64,000 nt of DNA, taken from assembly GCA_027422505.1 (NCBI GenBank), contig JAPQWV010001360.1:29528-93527 (forward strand). The letters run 5' to 3'. The notes below the pieces were generated by a model. It saw only the letters and a program-made list of their open reading frames with translations. It made no database searches and had not been told where the DNA came from. Below, in pieces: positions 1 through 10,348 of the stretch. The position numbers were made by a program, and so were the translations under genes. This stretch comes from Craterostigma plantagineum. Its lineage: Eukaryota > Streptophyta > Magnoliopsida > Lamiales > Linderniaceae. The first letter of the stretch is position 1; the number at the start of each line of letters is the position of its first letter.

Positions 1-616
1 ACGGCATAATCAGCATCGCTCGGGAAATAAGAGAAGCCAAGAAATTCCCCGACTCACACATAGTAGTAGTAGTATGGGTGTGAGCCGCCCAGTTGAATCG
101 CTCTAGCCCTAGTCGAGCCGAAGAGCCTAGCATCATCTCACCGAGGTTCGACCCAGGGTTCAGCGGAGGCTCATGATGGTTGCGGGGCCCGCTATAGGCG
201 ATCTCCGTGATGCGCTCTTCGAGATAAGTGCACTTGTAATAATTTCTGATACACTCGCGTTCTTGCATGGGAGTCTGCAACGGATGGATCTGAAAAAAAA
301 AAAGCGCAGTCGTAGATCGAAATTGAAACGTCAGTCGAAGCAATTAAATTTCGCAAATTCGATAAATCTACGATTTAGGGAAAGGTTTTAGCGTAAACTC
401 GAGGGGTTATATATCAATCATCACCGTAGGGCTAAGACGACCAGTTGGAACCAATAAAGGTTGAGGATACATTGAAAAGTTGGAACTCCTCATGAGCTCG
501 GGGTTTAGGGTTGGGGCGGGCCGGCCTGCCCGGGCAGCCATTCGGTCCACGAGCCTTGCCCGATGAGTCGTCCTCGGTTCTGGCATGGCGTGAGATCTAC
601 TCACGCGGGAACACAC
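1..616 (-). CDS. Unrecognised plant protein, 5' part, two exons, runs off left edge
   Basis: I do not recognise the product. On the minus strand an open frame starts with ATG at 616 (a second ATG in frame at 586) and runs to 425, where ACG|GTGATG gives a possible donor. A 135-nt intron (424-290) ends in an 11-T tract and CAG. The next exon (289 to the window edge) is open for about 96 codons in the same phase. The exon 2 product is acidic and Tyr/Cys-bearing near its start (CIRNYYKCTYLEERITEIAY), followed by a Pro/Asn-rich stretch. No membrane segment or known catalytic motif is visible. The intron boundary and the phase match are what make this more than a chance ORF. It could be a pseudogene fragment. 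Exon structure is inferred; no transcript evidence is available. Confidence 0.35.
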
Positions 617-1510
617 CTTGAGTTATATGTTAGAACGATAAATCGATCAAATGGTCGGAAAACGACGAGAAATCAGTATAGAGCTAAGGAATAACAGCGA
701 AAAAGCGGAGAAGGGCGAACGTATAGAGAGAAGGGGAGCTTCGTTTTGAGCTGCGATTTTGTGAGTTAGAAGCACTATGCATGCCCGCCCTGAAATAGGG
801 AGGGGAGCGTCGTGAAGGGATAGAGTTTACACGGACATATTATTTACTGAATTTGCCGATATTAGCTATTGAAATCTTTAGATAAAAATCGCCCTTAGTA
901 AAAGATAGTAAATTGTCAAGGATTGCGAAAGTTATTACGATTTCGTAATTTCCTTGACTATGCGAATTATCCTCTCTAAAAAAATTACGATTACATAATT
1001 TGTTGACTCGAAAAGTCGCCAAGCCAAAAACAAGATTGTTATAGATCAGTATCTCAATATCGACTTTTCTAATACTGCTTAAGCGTTTTTTGGATTTTAG
1101 ACACATTGAAAATTTGAATTTTTATGACGTGTCAGCCATCCAATGGAGAAGCGTAGTTACATAAGTTAGGGAACGGATCATCTCATATGTCCCACAAATA
1201 TGTCCCATTTTATCTCATATTATACAATATACAAAATAAAATGATACTTACGATTATAGAAAAAAATAAGATATGGATATCATTATTATCGTAACGAAAC
1301 AAATATATATAGGAATATTTATTTTACTCATATAAATCTAAAGACACAATTATGATTTTAGAATTTGATGGAATGTGTAATTAAAAATTATAAATTAAAA
1401 TAAAATCAAAAGGAAAATATTAACTTTGGATTGGACACTTGTCACGTATCCATGCTGTGGGACAAAAAGTGCACAAAAGAGTGAGACAGAGAATCTAAAG
1501 CCCCTCTATC
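617..1510. other. Intergenic, upstream of the first gene
   Basis: AT-rich DNA, especially 1130-1440, with no convincing coding frame or transposon end. The first 200 bases are the likely promoter and 5' UTR of the minus-strand gene at 1-616. The 88-codon minus ORF at 840-1106 has no recognisable feature. Confidence 0.5.
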
Positions 1511-1518
1511 ATTTGGAC

Positions 1519-1895
1519 TAGAGCTGTCAAAATGGCGGGCCGGCCCGGGTTGGCCCGCCGCCGCCACTTGGCGAACGAGGCGGGCTGGTAGCCAACTGGC
1601 GGGACTCCAAAATGGGGACCGGCACGCTCCGCGCCGCGGGCCAAGCGGTCCAAGCCCGCCTGCCTAGATATATTCTTATTTTTTTATTTTATAATTTAAT
1701 TTATGAATTAGTTTTAGTTAATTAAGGTATTTAATAATAAATTATGAATAAATAACGTATTAATTATATATTTATAAATATATATTATTAACTATGGTAT
1801 AATTTTGGCGGGCCTAAAATATCCCAGCCCTGTCCGCCCTTTTTGGGGGGCAGGGCGGGCCGGCCCGCGGGCCACGGGCCCAATTGACAGCTCTA
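1519..1895. mobile_element. hAT-type MITE with GGGCCGGCCCG ends
   Basis: A 377-bp element with terminal inverted repeats TAGAGCTGTCAA / TTGACAGCTCTA, followed inside by GC-rich inverted arms built on GGCGGGCCGGCCC, while the centre (1668-1800) is extremely AT-rich. It is flanked by ATTTGGAC (1511-1518) and AGTTGGAC (1896-1903), an 8-bp target duplication matching at 7 of 8 positions, which is the hAT length. It has no coding capacity, so it would depend on a transposase elsewhere. The termini differ from those of the large hAT at 19244-37064, so that element is not an obvious partner. Confidence 0.85.
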
Positions 1896-2129
1896 AGTTG
1901 GACATTCTCAAAGCTAAACTTTCAAAATTGGCCCATATAATAGTGGGCTCGAATTGCAACATCATATGAATAACATATAATAAGGATTGTATCTATAATA
2001 AGAAATGATTATGTGAGGCGTATATTGACACTTTGTTTATTTATTTATTTTATGTAAATGGTATAAGGTTATGATGTTAGCTCCTTTATGCCCTATCTAT
2101 ATGCATTTATTTGTTTTGACACGCTAGAG

Positions 2130-3464
2130 TGTTGGATTTAAATATCTAAGCAATCCGGTTTGATGAACACAAAACTTAGTAATTGTATTACTAACATATT
2201 TATTGAGTGTGCAGATGAGCTCGGTTCGTAAAACATATATCAAATATGAGCTCAGGGTGAAAAACCGGGTCGGTCAATTTGCCGGCCAATACTGGTCAAC
2301 GCGGTCAACTGTTGGTCAACCCGATTTCGGTTGGTCAGACTGGACTGGACTGGTCCGCTATCGGTCTGGACTGATCCGGTTTGAGACTGACTGGTCGATT
2401 TCGGGTTGGACTGACCGGTCTCGGTCTGGACTGGTTCGGTCAGTGACTGATCCGGTCAATGACTGGATTGACTGGTCAACTATTGACTGGTGTACAAGTC
2501 TTCTACTACAGCAGAGGTACAGACAGATAAAGCTGACAGCATTGATCAAAGTCAACAAAAGGCTCCCAAAGTCTCCCAACGGCTATATTATTGAGTCTAA
2601 CGGATATATCAAGGTGGGAAGACCTATAAAAACAACATTAACAGGGCAGAAACAAGCTAAGGATCTCAGAGCAAACAACTACACATTCAAATAGAGATCC
2701 AAGAGAGAAGAACAAGAAAAGAGGAAACAAGAAAATTAAGAGAGTTCTTCCAAGTGTGTGTGAGAGAGCTACAATATTCAAATCCACACACCTCACTCAC
2801 ATATTAGAGAGAAGAGCGTAAATAGACTAGTTGAGTGAGAGTCTTAGCACATAGACTATAAACAAGTGTATGTAGTCTTCGCACCGAGACGAGAAAGAAT
2901 GGTGCCGTCTTTGGCTTAGAGACGTTAAAATCTAGCCGGTTGTGATGTTGCGGCCTACAACGTTAAGGTTGACCTTGCGAGGTGCCGTAAGTTCCCAAGA
3001 GACTGTAAAAGCTCTTGGAAGAGATGGACTGTAAAAAGTTGTCTATGTGATTCACTAGATTAAGCTGAGGGCAGCTGGGTAGGTTGTACAGTGAGTGTAT
3101 AACTGAAGTCTAGTGAACCATCCTTGCGGGGAAGAAGGAGAGACGTAGGAGAGTTAACTCCGAACTCCATAACAAATATCGTGTCTCCTCTCCTACAAAT
3201 CGTAATCATACAATGTCTAGATACTACACTCAAGTGTTCGACAAAATGCCTCAACCACTCCTCTCACCAAAAGCGAACCAAATCACTACATACACAAGCC
3301 GCCACACATTGTTCACAATCAAACCCCATAAATATTCCGCACTTGGGTTTGATTGAAGATTGAAAACCGGTTTCACTCTCTAACCGGACGTGAAACCCAC
3401 TTATGAGCGAAAATTGGTGACCGGTGTTATTCACCCCTCTAACACCCGGTCCACGATCCTAACA
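2130..3464 (+). repeat. 5' LTR of the non-autonomous element (1335 bp)
   Basis: Begins TGTTGG and ends CCTAACA directly before the primer site. Its U3 part (about 2270-2490) is a degenerate array of GGTCAA and TTGACTGG words, followed by a TATA box (TATAAA, 2625-2630). The ORF spanning 2203-2694 arises from this low-complexity array and is not considered a gene. The partner LTR at 37952-39215 is clearly diverged and lacks about 48 bases that include the TATA region. Confidence 0.9.
2272..2488. promoter_or_regulatory. W-box cluster in the LTR U3
   Basis: Eight copies of the WRKY-binding core TTGAC[C/T] lie within 217 bp, on either strand: GGTCAA at 2272, 2294, 2303, 2314, 2454 and 2474, and TTGACT at 2468 and 2483. 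They sit 140-350 bp upstream of the TATA box at 2625. Similar words are kept in the other LTR near 38095-38310. WRKY binding is inferred from the motif alone. Confidence 0.5.
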
Positions 3465-3466
3465 AA

Positions 3467-3477
3467 TGGTATCAGAG
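3467..3477 (+). other. Primer-binding site of the non-autonomous element
   Basis: TGGTATCAGAG lies two bases after the 5' LTR. It is complementary to the 3' end of initiator methionine tRNA, the usual primer of plant copia elements. Confidence 0.85.
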
Positions 3478-3897
3478 AGGGTTGTTTCCAATCAAGAACT
3501 GCTAATGGTGAATATGGTGAAGATTTCCCACGGAGCTTAAATGAAGATTCAAATGTGGGCAATTGGCAACGGAGAGGTCATGGCGAAGAGGTAACTTCAC
3601 ACAAATAAAATGCTTTGTTTGGTTGGGAATCTGGAGACGAGGTCTGCATCATTGGAAAACTCTATAAGTCTATTTTCCAGCAAAATTAACGGCGCTAAAA
3701 AATATTGAGTATGGAGGGAGTTATGGTCGTTTGACTGAAGGCCGTCAGATCAGAATCTGAGGCGAAAGACGAAACCGGCAGCTTGCGGCAAGTTCGAAGA
3801 AGTCGCATAACTTTGCGCTCAAATGCCCGAAATCCGTCTAAAAGATGCTCCAGAAATTAGATTTGCAGATGATCGTAACCATATAAGGCTCACTGAC
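3478..3897 (+). repeat. Left internal leader of the non-autonomous element
   Basis: Non-coding. From about 3760 it carries the first recognisable copy of the 170-210-bp module (GCATAACTTTGCGCTCAAATG followed by an AAATTAGATTTGCAGATGATCG-type tail, shown here in part) that continues at 17446. The copia element inserted inside this array at 3898. Confidence 0.6.
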
Positions 3898-4202
3898 TGT
3901 TAGGAATTAATTATAGTGTCCTCTAGTTATTTGTGGTTTGTGTTAAAATTGTGATATTAATGTACTGGAGTAGGTTGGGGAGACAATTAGTACTTTGTAG
4001 AAGTTTTGGACTTGGGCTTTAATATACCAAAGAGTTTGTGGTATATAAAGCCCTTTATACCCTTGTTAGGGTTTATCAAAAGAAAACTCCTTGAAGCAGT
4101 TCTCGATTAACACACACACAAACACACACGAAAAGGTGCTTCATACGGTCTTAATCTTTCTAATAATCTTTTGATCCTTGTTTAATAACAAGTGGACCTA
4201 CA
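3898..4202 (+). repeat. 5' LTR of copia A (305 bp) with TATA box
   Basis: Begins TGTTAGG and ends CCTACA. It contains the likely promoter TATATAAA at 4042-4049. The LTR is short for an element this long. Confidence 0.95.
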
Positions 4203-4204
4203 AG

Positions 4205-4216
4205 TGGTATCAGAGC
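4205..4216 (+). other. Primer-binding site of copia A
   Basis: TGGTATCAGAGC, complementary to initiator methionine tRNA, two bases after the 5' LTR. Confidence 0.9.
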
Positions 4217-4534
4217 AAAACGTGGATCGATCTCATCAATTTGAATCCAGTTTTGTTAAATTCTGAAAAGATTTGAAAGAACCTTTGCTCAAAATCCATT
4301 TTCGATTTTTCATGGATGTGCCTGTTAATCGTTCTGTTTACCATCTTTTGGAGAGGAAAATTGTTAATGAGTGCATCTCTGTTCTTTCACATAGATTATA
4401 GTCAAGTTTGAGTTGTTTTGAAACCAGAAATCGAGTCTGAAATTTTTTTTGGTCTGTTCTTCACTTTCGGGTAGATTTTTCACATAGCCTTTGAATTTTT
4501 GAAGGATTCGATGGAGATGGTTTAATTTCGTAGG

Positions 4535-4972
4535 AATCGCCCGATTCCTTTCACATAAGGGAAAATCGATCAATTGCACCACAATCGTCCGATTTAAGCC
4601 TCGGCGATTTCCAGTCTCTAAGACTAAATCGCCCGATTTCTTTCACACAATGTGTGTCTAGGAATCGCCCGATTTCTATCACATAAGAGAAAATCGATCG
4701 ATGGCACCACAATCGTCCGATTTAAGCCTCGGCGATTTCCAGTCTCTAAGACTAAATCGCCCGATTTCTTTTCCTTCGTGAAGAGGAAATCGTATGATTC
4801 CACAGAATCGCCCGATTTCACTGTAACGAACATGAATTCTCTTCAAAACACTAATTGGTAGTTTGAGTCAAATCGCCCGATTTGATAAATCATCCGATTA
4901 ATATTTACCTTTCACGATTTCGCTCAATTGTCCTATTGACACATTCTTACTTTACCACAAATCGTCCGATTT
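4535..4972. repeat. Near-palindrome array in the copia A leader
   Basis: Exact AATCGCCCGATT copies occur at 4535, 4627, 4663, 4755, 4806 and 4871, with one-base variants (AATCGTCCGATT) near 4578, 4704 and 4962. In the extended form AAATCG-CC-CGATTT the 6-base arms are inverted repeats. Part of the array arose by a tandem duplication of about 128 bp (roughly 4530-4640 and 4660-4770). The same word returns after pol at 12475-13680. Confidence 0.85.
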
Positions 4973-5181
4973 ATTTTCTTACAAGAGTCGCTTGAATCAA
5001 AAGTTTTGAAGTAAACTCGACTAGTCTTGAGTATTTCTCTTGCTACAACCACCATATATTAAATAAATAAAATAAGAACACTAAATATCATTCTTATTTG
5101 TTTCAAACTTGACTAAAATTGTTCGAGACTAACGTTTCATTCCGCAGATCACCTCCACGTAACGATCACTACCAAACAACA

Positions 5182-6547
5182 ATGGATTCATTAGCCATGG
5201 GAAGCGACATCCGTGTTCCAGTTCTGAGGCGCGGAGACTTCGGAGTCTGGAGAAGCAGATTCCTGAACTTTCTTGAAATAAAGGACAATGGCGAAGACAT
5301 TATCGATTCTCTTGAGAATGGACCAAAACAATTCTGGGTCACAGTTCGTGGTGACAACACCGTCACCCCAGCAGTTCAGAAAAGCACAATACTCAAAACT
5401 CCAGCACAATACAATGACGCGAAAAGAAACGAGCTAAAGCAGATCTTCTGGCAAGAAATTATTTGATGCAAGGCTTACCTAATGACATACTGATTCAAGT
5501 GGATAGCTTTCCAACCGCTAAAGCCATGTGGGATGAGACTGCAAAATTAATGCAAGGAACAGAGAGTGGACTAAGAGCAAAGAAAGCCAACACCCTTGCA
5601 GCATACGATTCATTCAAGGCTAAGCCTGATGAGCAAATCAGCGAGACCTACAACAGGTTCATGGTCCTCGTGAACGAATTAAGGAAGATAAACATCATAA
5701 AAACTAACATGGAACTCAATGTCAAATTCTTACCTCCCTGCCTCCAGAATGGAAGAGAGTCACCACACACTTCAGGCTTAACAAGGACCTAGATCAAATT
5801 GATATTCACAGTGTTTACGAAAGTCTGGAGCAGCACAATGACGATGTTTATGAAGCGATCGGAGAGAAGAAAGGTAAAGCAATCATGGACACAGTTGCCC
5901 TTGTGACAGATACCAATCTTAAGAAAAGTGCAAAAGCTGCAAAGAGTAAAACTGTTAAGACCTCCAGTCCATTAGAAAGTGAAGACTCTGAGTCAGAATC
6001 AGACCCTGAATTCAAAGATTTCGAGAAGCACGTGGCTTTTATAACGAAAAGAATGGCAAAACAATATTTCAAAAAATCATCATCATCTGCCAATCGTCAG
6101 AGAGTCTCATCAAGCTCCAAACAGCCGCCAAAGCCTTTTCAACAACCTGATACTAGGAATGATTCTGAGCCTAGCAAATGCTTCAATTGAGGAAAGCCTG
6201 GGCACTTCGCTAGAGACTGTTACCTTCCCAAGAAAAAGGATGAAGAGTACTACACCAGAAAACTTCAACTGCTCAAGCAGAAGAAATCTGGAACCGCATT
6301 GATGGCTGAACAGGATCACTGGCTAGAAGATACATCTGAAAGTGAGACGGAGAAGATAGCCCTGATGGCTCTGGTGGAAGAAGATGACTCTGAGCAAAAG
6401 AACATGGAAGCCAATGCTGATACTGAAAACAAGGAGCTGTCTTCCGGAAAGGAGGTAGAAACTCTTGACCTAAGACTGTATTCTGAACTTCAAGAAAAAA
6501 CATTATCCTTCAAAATGAACTTAAATACCTCAGGTCAACAGAAGTGA
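5182..6547 (+). pseudogene. copia A gag (capsid/nucleocapsid), frame-broken
   Basis: Gag packages element RNA into virus-like particles. ATG at 5182 begins a copia Gag N-terminus with a typical aromatic patch (RRGDFGVWRSRFLNFLEIKD). The frame changes near 5460 and again between 5740 and 5885. The middle part (5463-5760) has the GLPNDIL, AKAMWDETAKLM and EQISETYNRF features of the UBN2/retrotran_gag family. A CX2CX4HX4C zinc knuckle lies at 6179-6220, but its second Cys codon reads TGA (6188-6190). The same frame then continues as an acidic tail to 6547. Frame breaks may be real decay or sequencing indels. Confidence 0.85.
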
Positions 6548-7683
6548 AGTTATCTAACACATTAGAAATCCTAGATACGACCCGTGATGAAGTATGTAGA
6601 TTAGAAACTTGCTTAGTTGACTTGAGATCTTACCTATCTGAATCTGAATCAAAGGTCAATGACTTACAGGCTCGATTTGACAATAATTATGCATGCCTAC
6701 TTAAGCAATTACGAGAGAATAGCAACCTAGAATGTCTGCTAGAAGTAGCACAGTCTAAAGTTGATAGTCGTGACTTAGAAATAGAAGGTTTGACAACACA
6801 GATTAGTGAGCTAAAAGACAAATTGACAACTTGCAACGATGAGCGAATCAACAAAACATGCGAGTTCGATATCCTAAATAAAGAACGTGCAAAATTGTAT
6901 GCTAAGATTAAGAAGCTCGAAGACTTACTTATTAGGAGAGGACAATCAGATAGAACGATCTTCATGAATAAGCCTAGAGACATAGAATTCTATGACCCAC
7001 ATGAAGGATTAGGGTTCAACCCAAACTCTATTGTAAAGAGACCACTCCCTCTTTATGATGTTAGTTTCTCCGGGTTAAATCTACCTTATCTAATGCCTTT
7101 CACAACCTCATCTGCACATGATGCACTAGAAGAGAAAAAGAGAAATAGGGATGATTGGGAAGAAATCACTATTAACTATGATGAACTGTATGATAGTTAC
7201 AAGACGAGGGAAATACCATTATCCAATCCTGATGACTACTTACTTATTTATCCGCCTTCGTCTAATGAAGTAAGTATCGAAGAACCAAATATCTCTAATG
7301 CATATATACCAACTAAAATCAAAGTAATCTCTGACTTGCAATCAAACCTGGAATCTGAAAAGATAAAGTTCCAGATAGAGAATGGAATACTGCTTAGTAT
7401 AATTTCCACATTTGAAAAACAAATTGACAGCAGCAGAACTACAGTCTCAACTCTAGAGTCAGAAAGGATGACTCTCCAAGTAGAGAATAAAATTCTACTA
7501 AGTATAATTTCCTCTCTAGAGACTCAAGTCGATATCGGCATAGCTTCAAGATCTCTACAAACTCCTTTAACCAAATGTCAAATATCCATCCCCATCGACA
7601 CTAGGAAGAAAAGAAAGCAGATTGCATCTGACAAATATAAGCTTACTAACCATCCTTGCATGTACTCACAGGCAATCCTCTAA
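6544..7683 (+). CDS. copia A coiled-coil region between gag and protease
   Basis: An open frame of 379 codons with heptad-like leucine/acidic stretches (for example LETCLVDLRSYLSESESKV and later SNLESEKIKFQIENGILLS). A short coiled-coil segment appears twice (about 7335-7420 and 7455-7525), which suggests internal duplication. It continues the gag-pol polyprotein downstream of the zinc knuckle, with a frame change from the preceding segment near 6544. A further frame (7622-7918) continues towards the protease. Coiled-coil extensions here are common in long plant copia Gag proteins; the exact function is unknown. Confidence 0.6.
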   Translation: MKLSNTLEILDTTRDEVCRLETCLVDLRSYLSESESKVNDLQARFDNNYACLLKQLRENSNLECLLEVAQSKVDSRDLEIEGLTTQISELKDKLTTCNDERINKTCEFDILNKERAKLYAKIKKLEDLLIRRGQSDRTIFMNKPRDIEFYDPHEGLGFNPNSIVKRPLPLYDVSFSGLNLPYLMPFTTSSAHDALEEKKRNRDDWEEITINYDELYDSYKTREIPLSNPDDYLLIYPPSSNEVSIEEPNISNAYIPTKIKVISDLQSNLESEKIKFQIENGILLSIISTFEKQIDSSRTTVSTLESERMTLQVENKILLSIISSLETQVDIGIASRSLQTPLTKCQISIPIDTRKKRKQIASDKYKLTNHPCMYSQAIL

Positions 7684-8248
7684 AGGGAAGAAGAAAGCCA
7701 CAGGAGACAGTCTACCAAAGAGCGATGTCGCTTATACCTCTAAAAGGAAGCAACCTGTCGATTTTGAAGCGTCTAGTTCTAATTTTTGTATTAGGAGTCA
7801 ATTGTGTGCTAATAATTATCCTGCAGAACCTTCGTCTATTCTTCTTAAGCCTGTAACGACTACTAAGAATCGTACCTACTATTCTAGCTATGATGATGCT
7901 TTTCATCTTAAACGCTAAATACCAATCTACCAATGTCAGTACTTCCAAGGAAACACCACCATCCTCTCTTAAATCAAAGTACAAACCTGACAAAAGACAA
8001 AGACAAGCAAACAAAGTCAAAGCTATAGGAATGCGTAGCATATGGGTTACAAAAAACTCAGAGCATGACAAATCACTGTCATCCTCTTGGAATTAGAAAG
8101 ATATGGGTCCCTAAGCAATCAACGGGAGTTGTAGAAAAATTTAACTCTGACCTTAGAAACCGACCCATAAGAAAGACATACACAGACTATAAAACTAATA
8201 AGGGAGGACCCGTCCTTAAATGGGTACCTAAATCTTATTGATTATTTT

Positions 8249-8494
8249 TTGCAGATCCGTCATGTGTGGATACTTGATTCTGGTTGCTCTACACACATGA
8301 CTGGAAGAAAAGAGCTTTTGAGCAACTACACCGAACAATTCGGTGGAAATGTGCGCTTTGGAAACAACCACGCGGCTCCTATCTTAGGACATGGCGATCT
8401 AATTCATGATAACCTGACGATCAAGGGGTTTCATATGTTGAGGGTCTCAGTCATAATCTCTTCAGCATTGGTCAATTCTGTGACAGACAACTAA
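8249..8494 (+). pseudogene. copia A aspartic protease
   Basis: The catalytic motif WILDSGCSTHMTG, with active D-S-G, lies at the start of this segment and is the copia protease signature. The protease would cleave the Gag-Pol polyprotein. The frame is lost near 8440-8494, before the usual LSVGQ(L)CD motif, whose coding continues in another frame around 8455-8490. Confidence 0.85.
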
Positions 8495-8589
8495 AGGTTC
8501 AATTTCATGCTGAAGGTTGCAGTATTACTGATAAGAGTGGTCGAGACCTTCTAACTGGAACGAGGAAGACAAATCTTTATACCATCGAT

Positions 8590-10257
8590 TTGAAAACTAC
8601 TCGACCCTCGTCCAAACTGTGTCTCATGACGAAGAACTCAATTCAACAAAGTGACCTTTGGCATCAAAGACTATCCCACATCAACATCAAAACGTTGAAT
8701 AGACTACACACCGACAAACTAGTGAGTGGATTACCAGCCTTGAAATATCACAAGGAACATCTCTGCAGTGCGTGCGAAATGGGGAAAATGAGAAGAGCAT
8801 CACACAAGGCAAAGCTCATAGCTTCAACGTCCCGACCACTAGAACTACTGCACATGGATCTGTGTGGACCTATGAGAATACAAAGCATCAACGGACGAAA
8901 ATACGTTCTGGTAATAGTGGATGATTTCTCTCGATATACGTGGACCAGATACCTTAGGACGAAAGATGAGACTCCCGACTTGATCATAGATTTTGTGAGG
9001 AAGACTCAGAACTCACTAGATTGCAATGTTCTAGTGATTCGAACTGACAATGGCACTGAATTCAAGAATCAATTGCTTGACAATTTCTATTCATCACTGG
9101 GAATCACTCAGCAATTCGCAGCAGTGAAGACACCCCAACAGAATGGGGTTGTGGAAAGAAGAAATCGTAGTCTAGTTGAAGCAGCTCGTACAATGCTAAT
9201 ACAATCGAAACTTCCTCATTTTCTCTGGGCCGAAGCGGTGAACACAGCCTGTTTCACTCAGAACAGAACTAGCATTCATAAAAGATTCGGAAAAACTCCT
9301 TACGAGCTCATCAACAAAAGAATACCAAGCATCAAGTTTCTTCGAGTATTTGGCTGCAAATGCTTCGTTCTAAATGATAGAGAAGACCGAGGAAAATTCG
9401 ATCCTAAAACAGTCGAAGGGATATTCATTGGATACTCTGCCGAGTCCAAGGCGTACAGAGTCTACCTGCCACAAAAACGAACCGTCATGGAAAGTGCGAA
9501 TGTTACGTTCGATGAAACGCCATCTATTGCTGCTGAACAGATAAGTCCACAACCTGGAGTCTTAAGGATATTGACTGAAGATCAACATAATCCTTCAACC
9601 GAAGAAGGATCATCTACTTCACAGACATTTGATGAAGACGAACTGAATCTCTTATTTGATCAGCTATATATATGCCCTCGCTCAAAACGAACAGATACAA
9701 CAGTTCCGTCTATACACACTTCAACAGAGGCTGATGAAATGACTTCAAGCATTCCACCTCAGCAAATCCACAATGTAGATGCAGGGAATGACCCATCGGA
9801 TAATTCAGGTAACGAAGATCAAATTCCCATTGAAATCTCTAGTACCATCGAAGCTGAACCTAGTGAGGAACTTGACCATGAGGAATTGAGTCAACCACTT
9901 CCTCACACAAGGAAATGGACTAGAGCTCACCCAACGTCTCAAATTATCGGAGATCCAAATCAAGGAATAAGCACACGTTCCTCAACAATAAACGAGAATT
10001 TATATGCATGCTTTCTAAGTCAAAGCGAACCAAGTAAGATCGAAGATGCATTAGCTGATCCAGACTGGATACAAGCCATGCAGGAAGAAATCAATCAATT
10101 TGAGCGACTCCAAGTGTGGAAATTAGTCCCAAGACCACAAGGCAAGACAATTATAGGAACCAAGTGGGTCTTCAAAAATAAAAGAGATGAAGATGGAATC
10201 GTCATTCGGAACAAGGCCCGATTAGTGAAAAGGCTACAATCAACAAGAAGGAATTGA
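8590..10257 (+). pseudogene. copia A integrase and start of reverse transcriptase
   Basis: A 555-codon open frame. In order: the GAG-pre-integrase HHCC zinc domain (HQRLSHINIKTL ... CSACEMGK), then the integrase core with the D-D-E triad in HMDLCGPM, RTDNGTEF and QQNGVVERRNRS. A C-terminal region follows with FGCKCFVLN and KFDPKTVEGIFIGYS. After an acidic linker, the RT begins (ADPDWIQAMQEEINQFERLQVW ... IGTKWVFKNK; shown in parts). The frame ends at 10257 because two bases are missing near 10231 compared with neighbouring conserved RT coding. The integrase domain itself looks complete. Confidence 0.93.
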
Positions 10258-10348
10258 CTACGACGAAACATTTGCACCAGTTGCTCGAATTGAGGCCATC
10301 CGACTATTTCTTGCTTATGCTGCTCACAGAAACTTTACTGTTTACCAG

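Noticed and set aside
2203..2694. 163-codon plus-strand ORF
   Set aside because: It lies inside the LTR and is produced by a GACTGG/GGTCAA low-complexity array; the product is a low-complexity W/R/S string with no domain.
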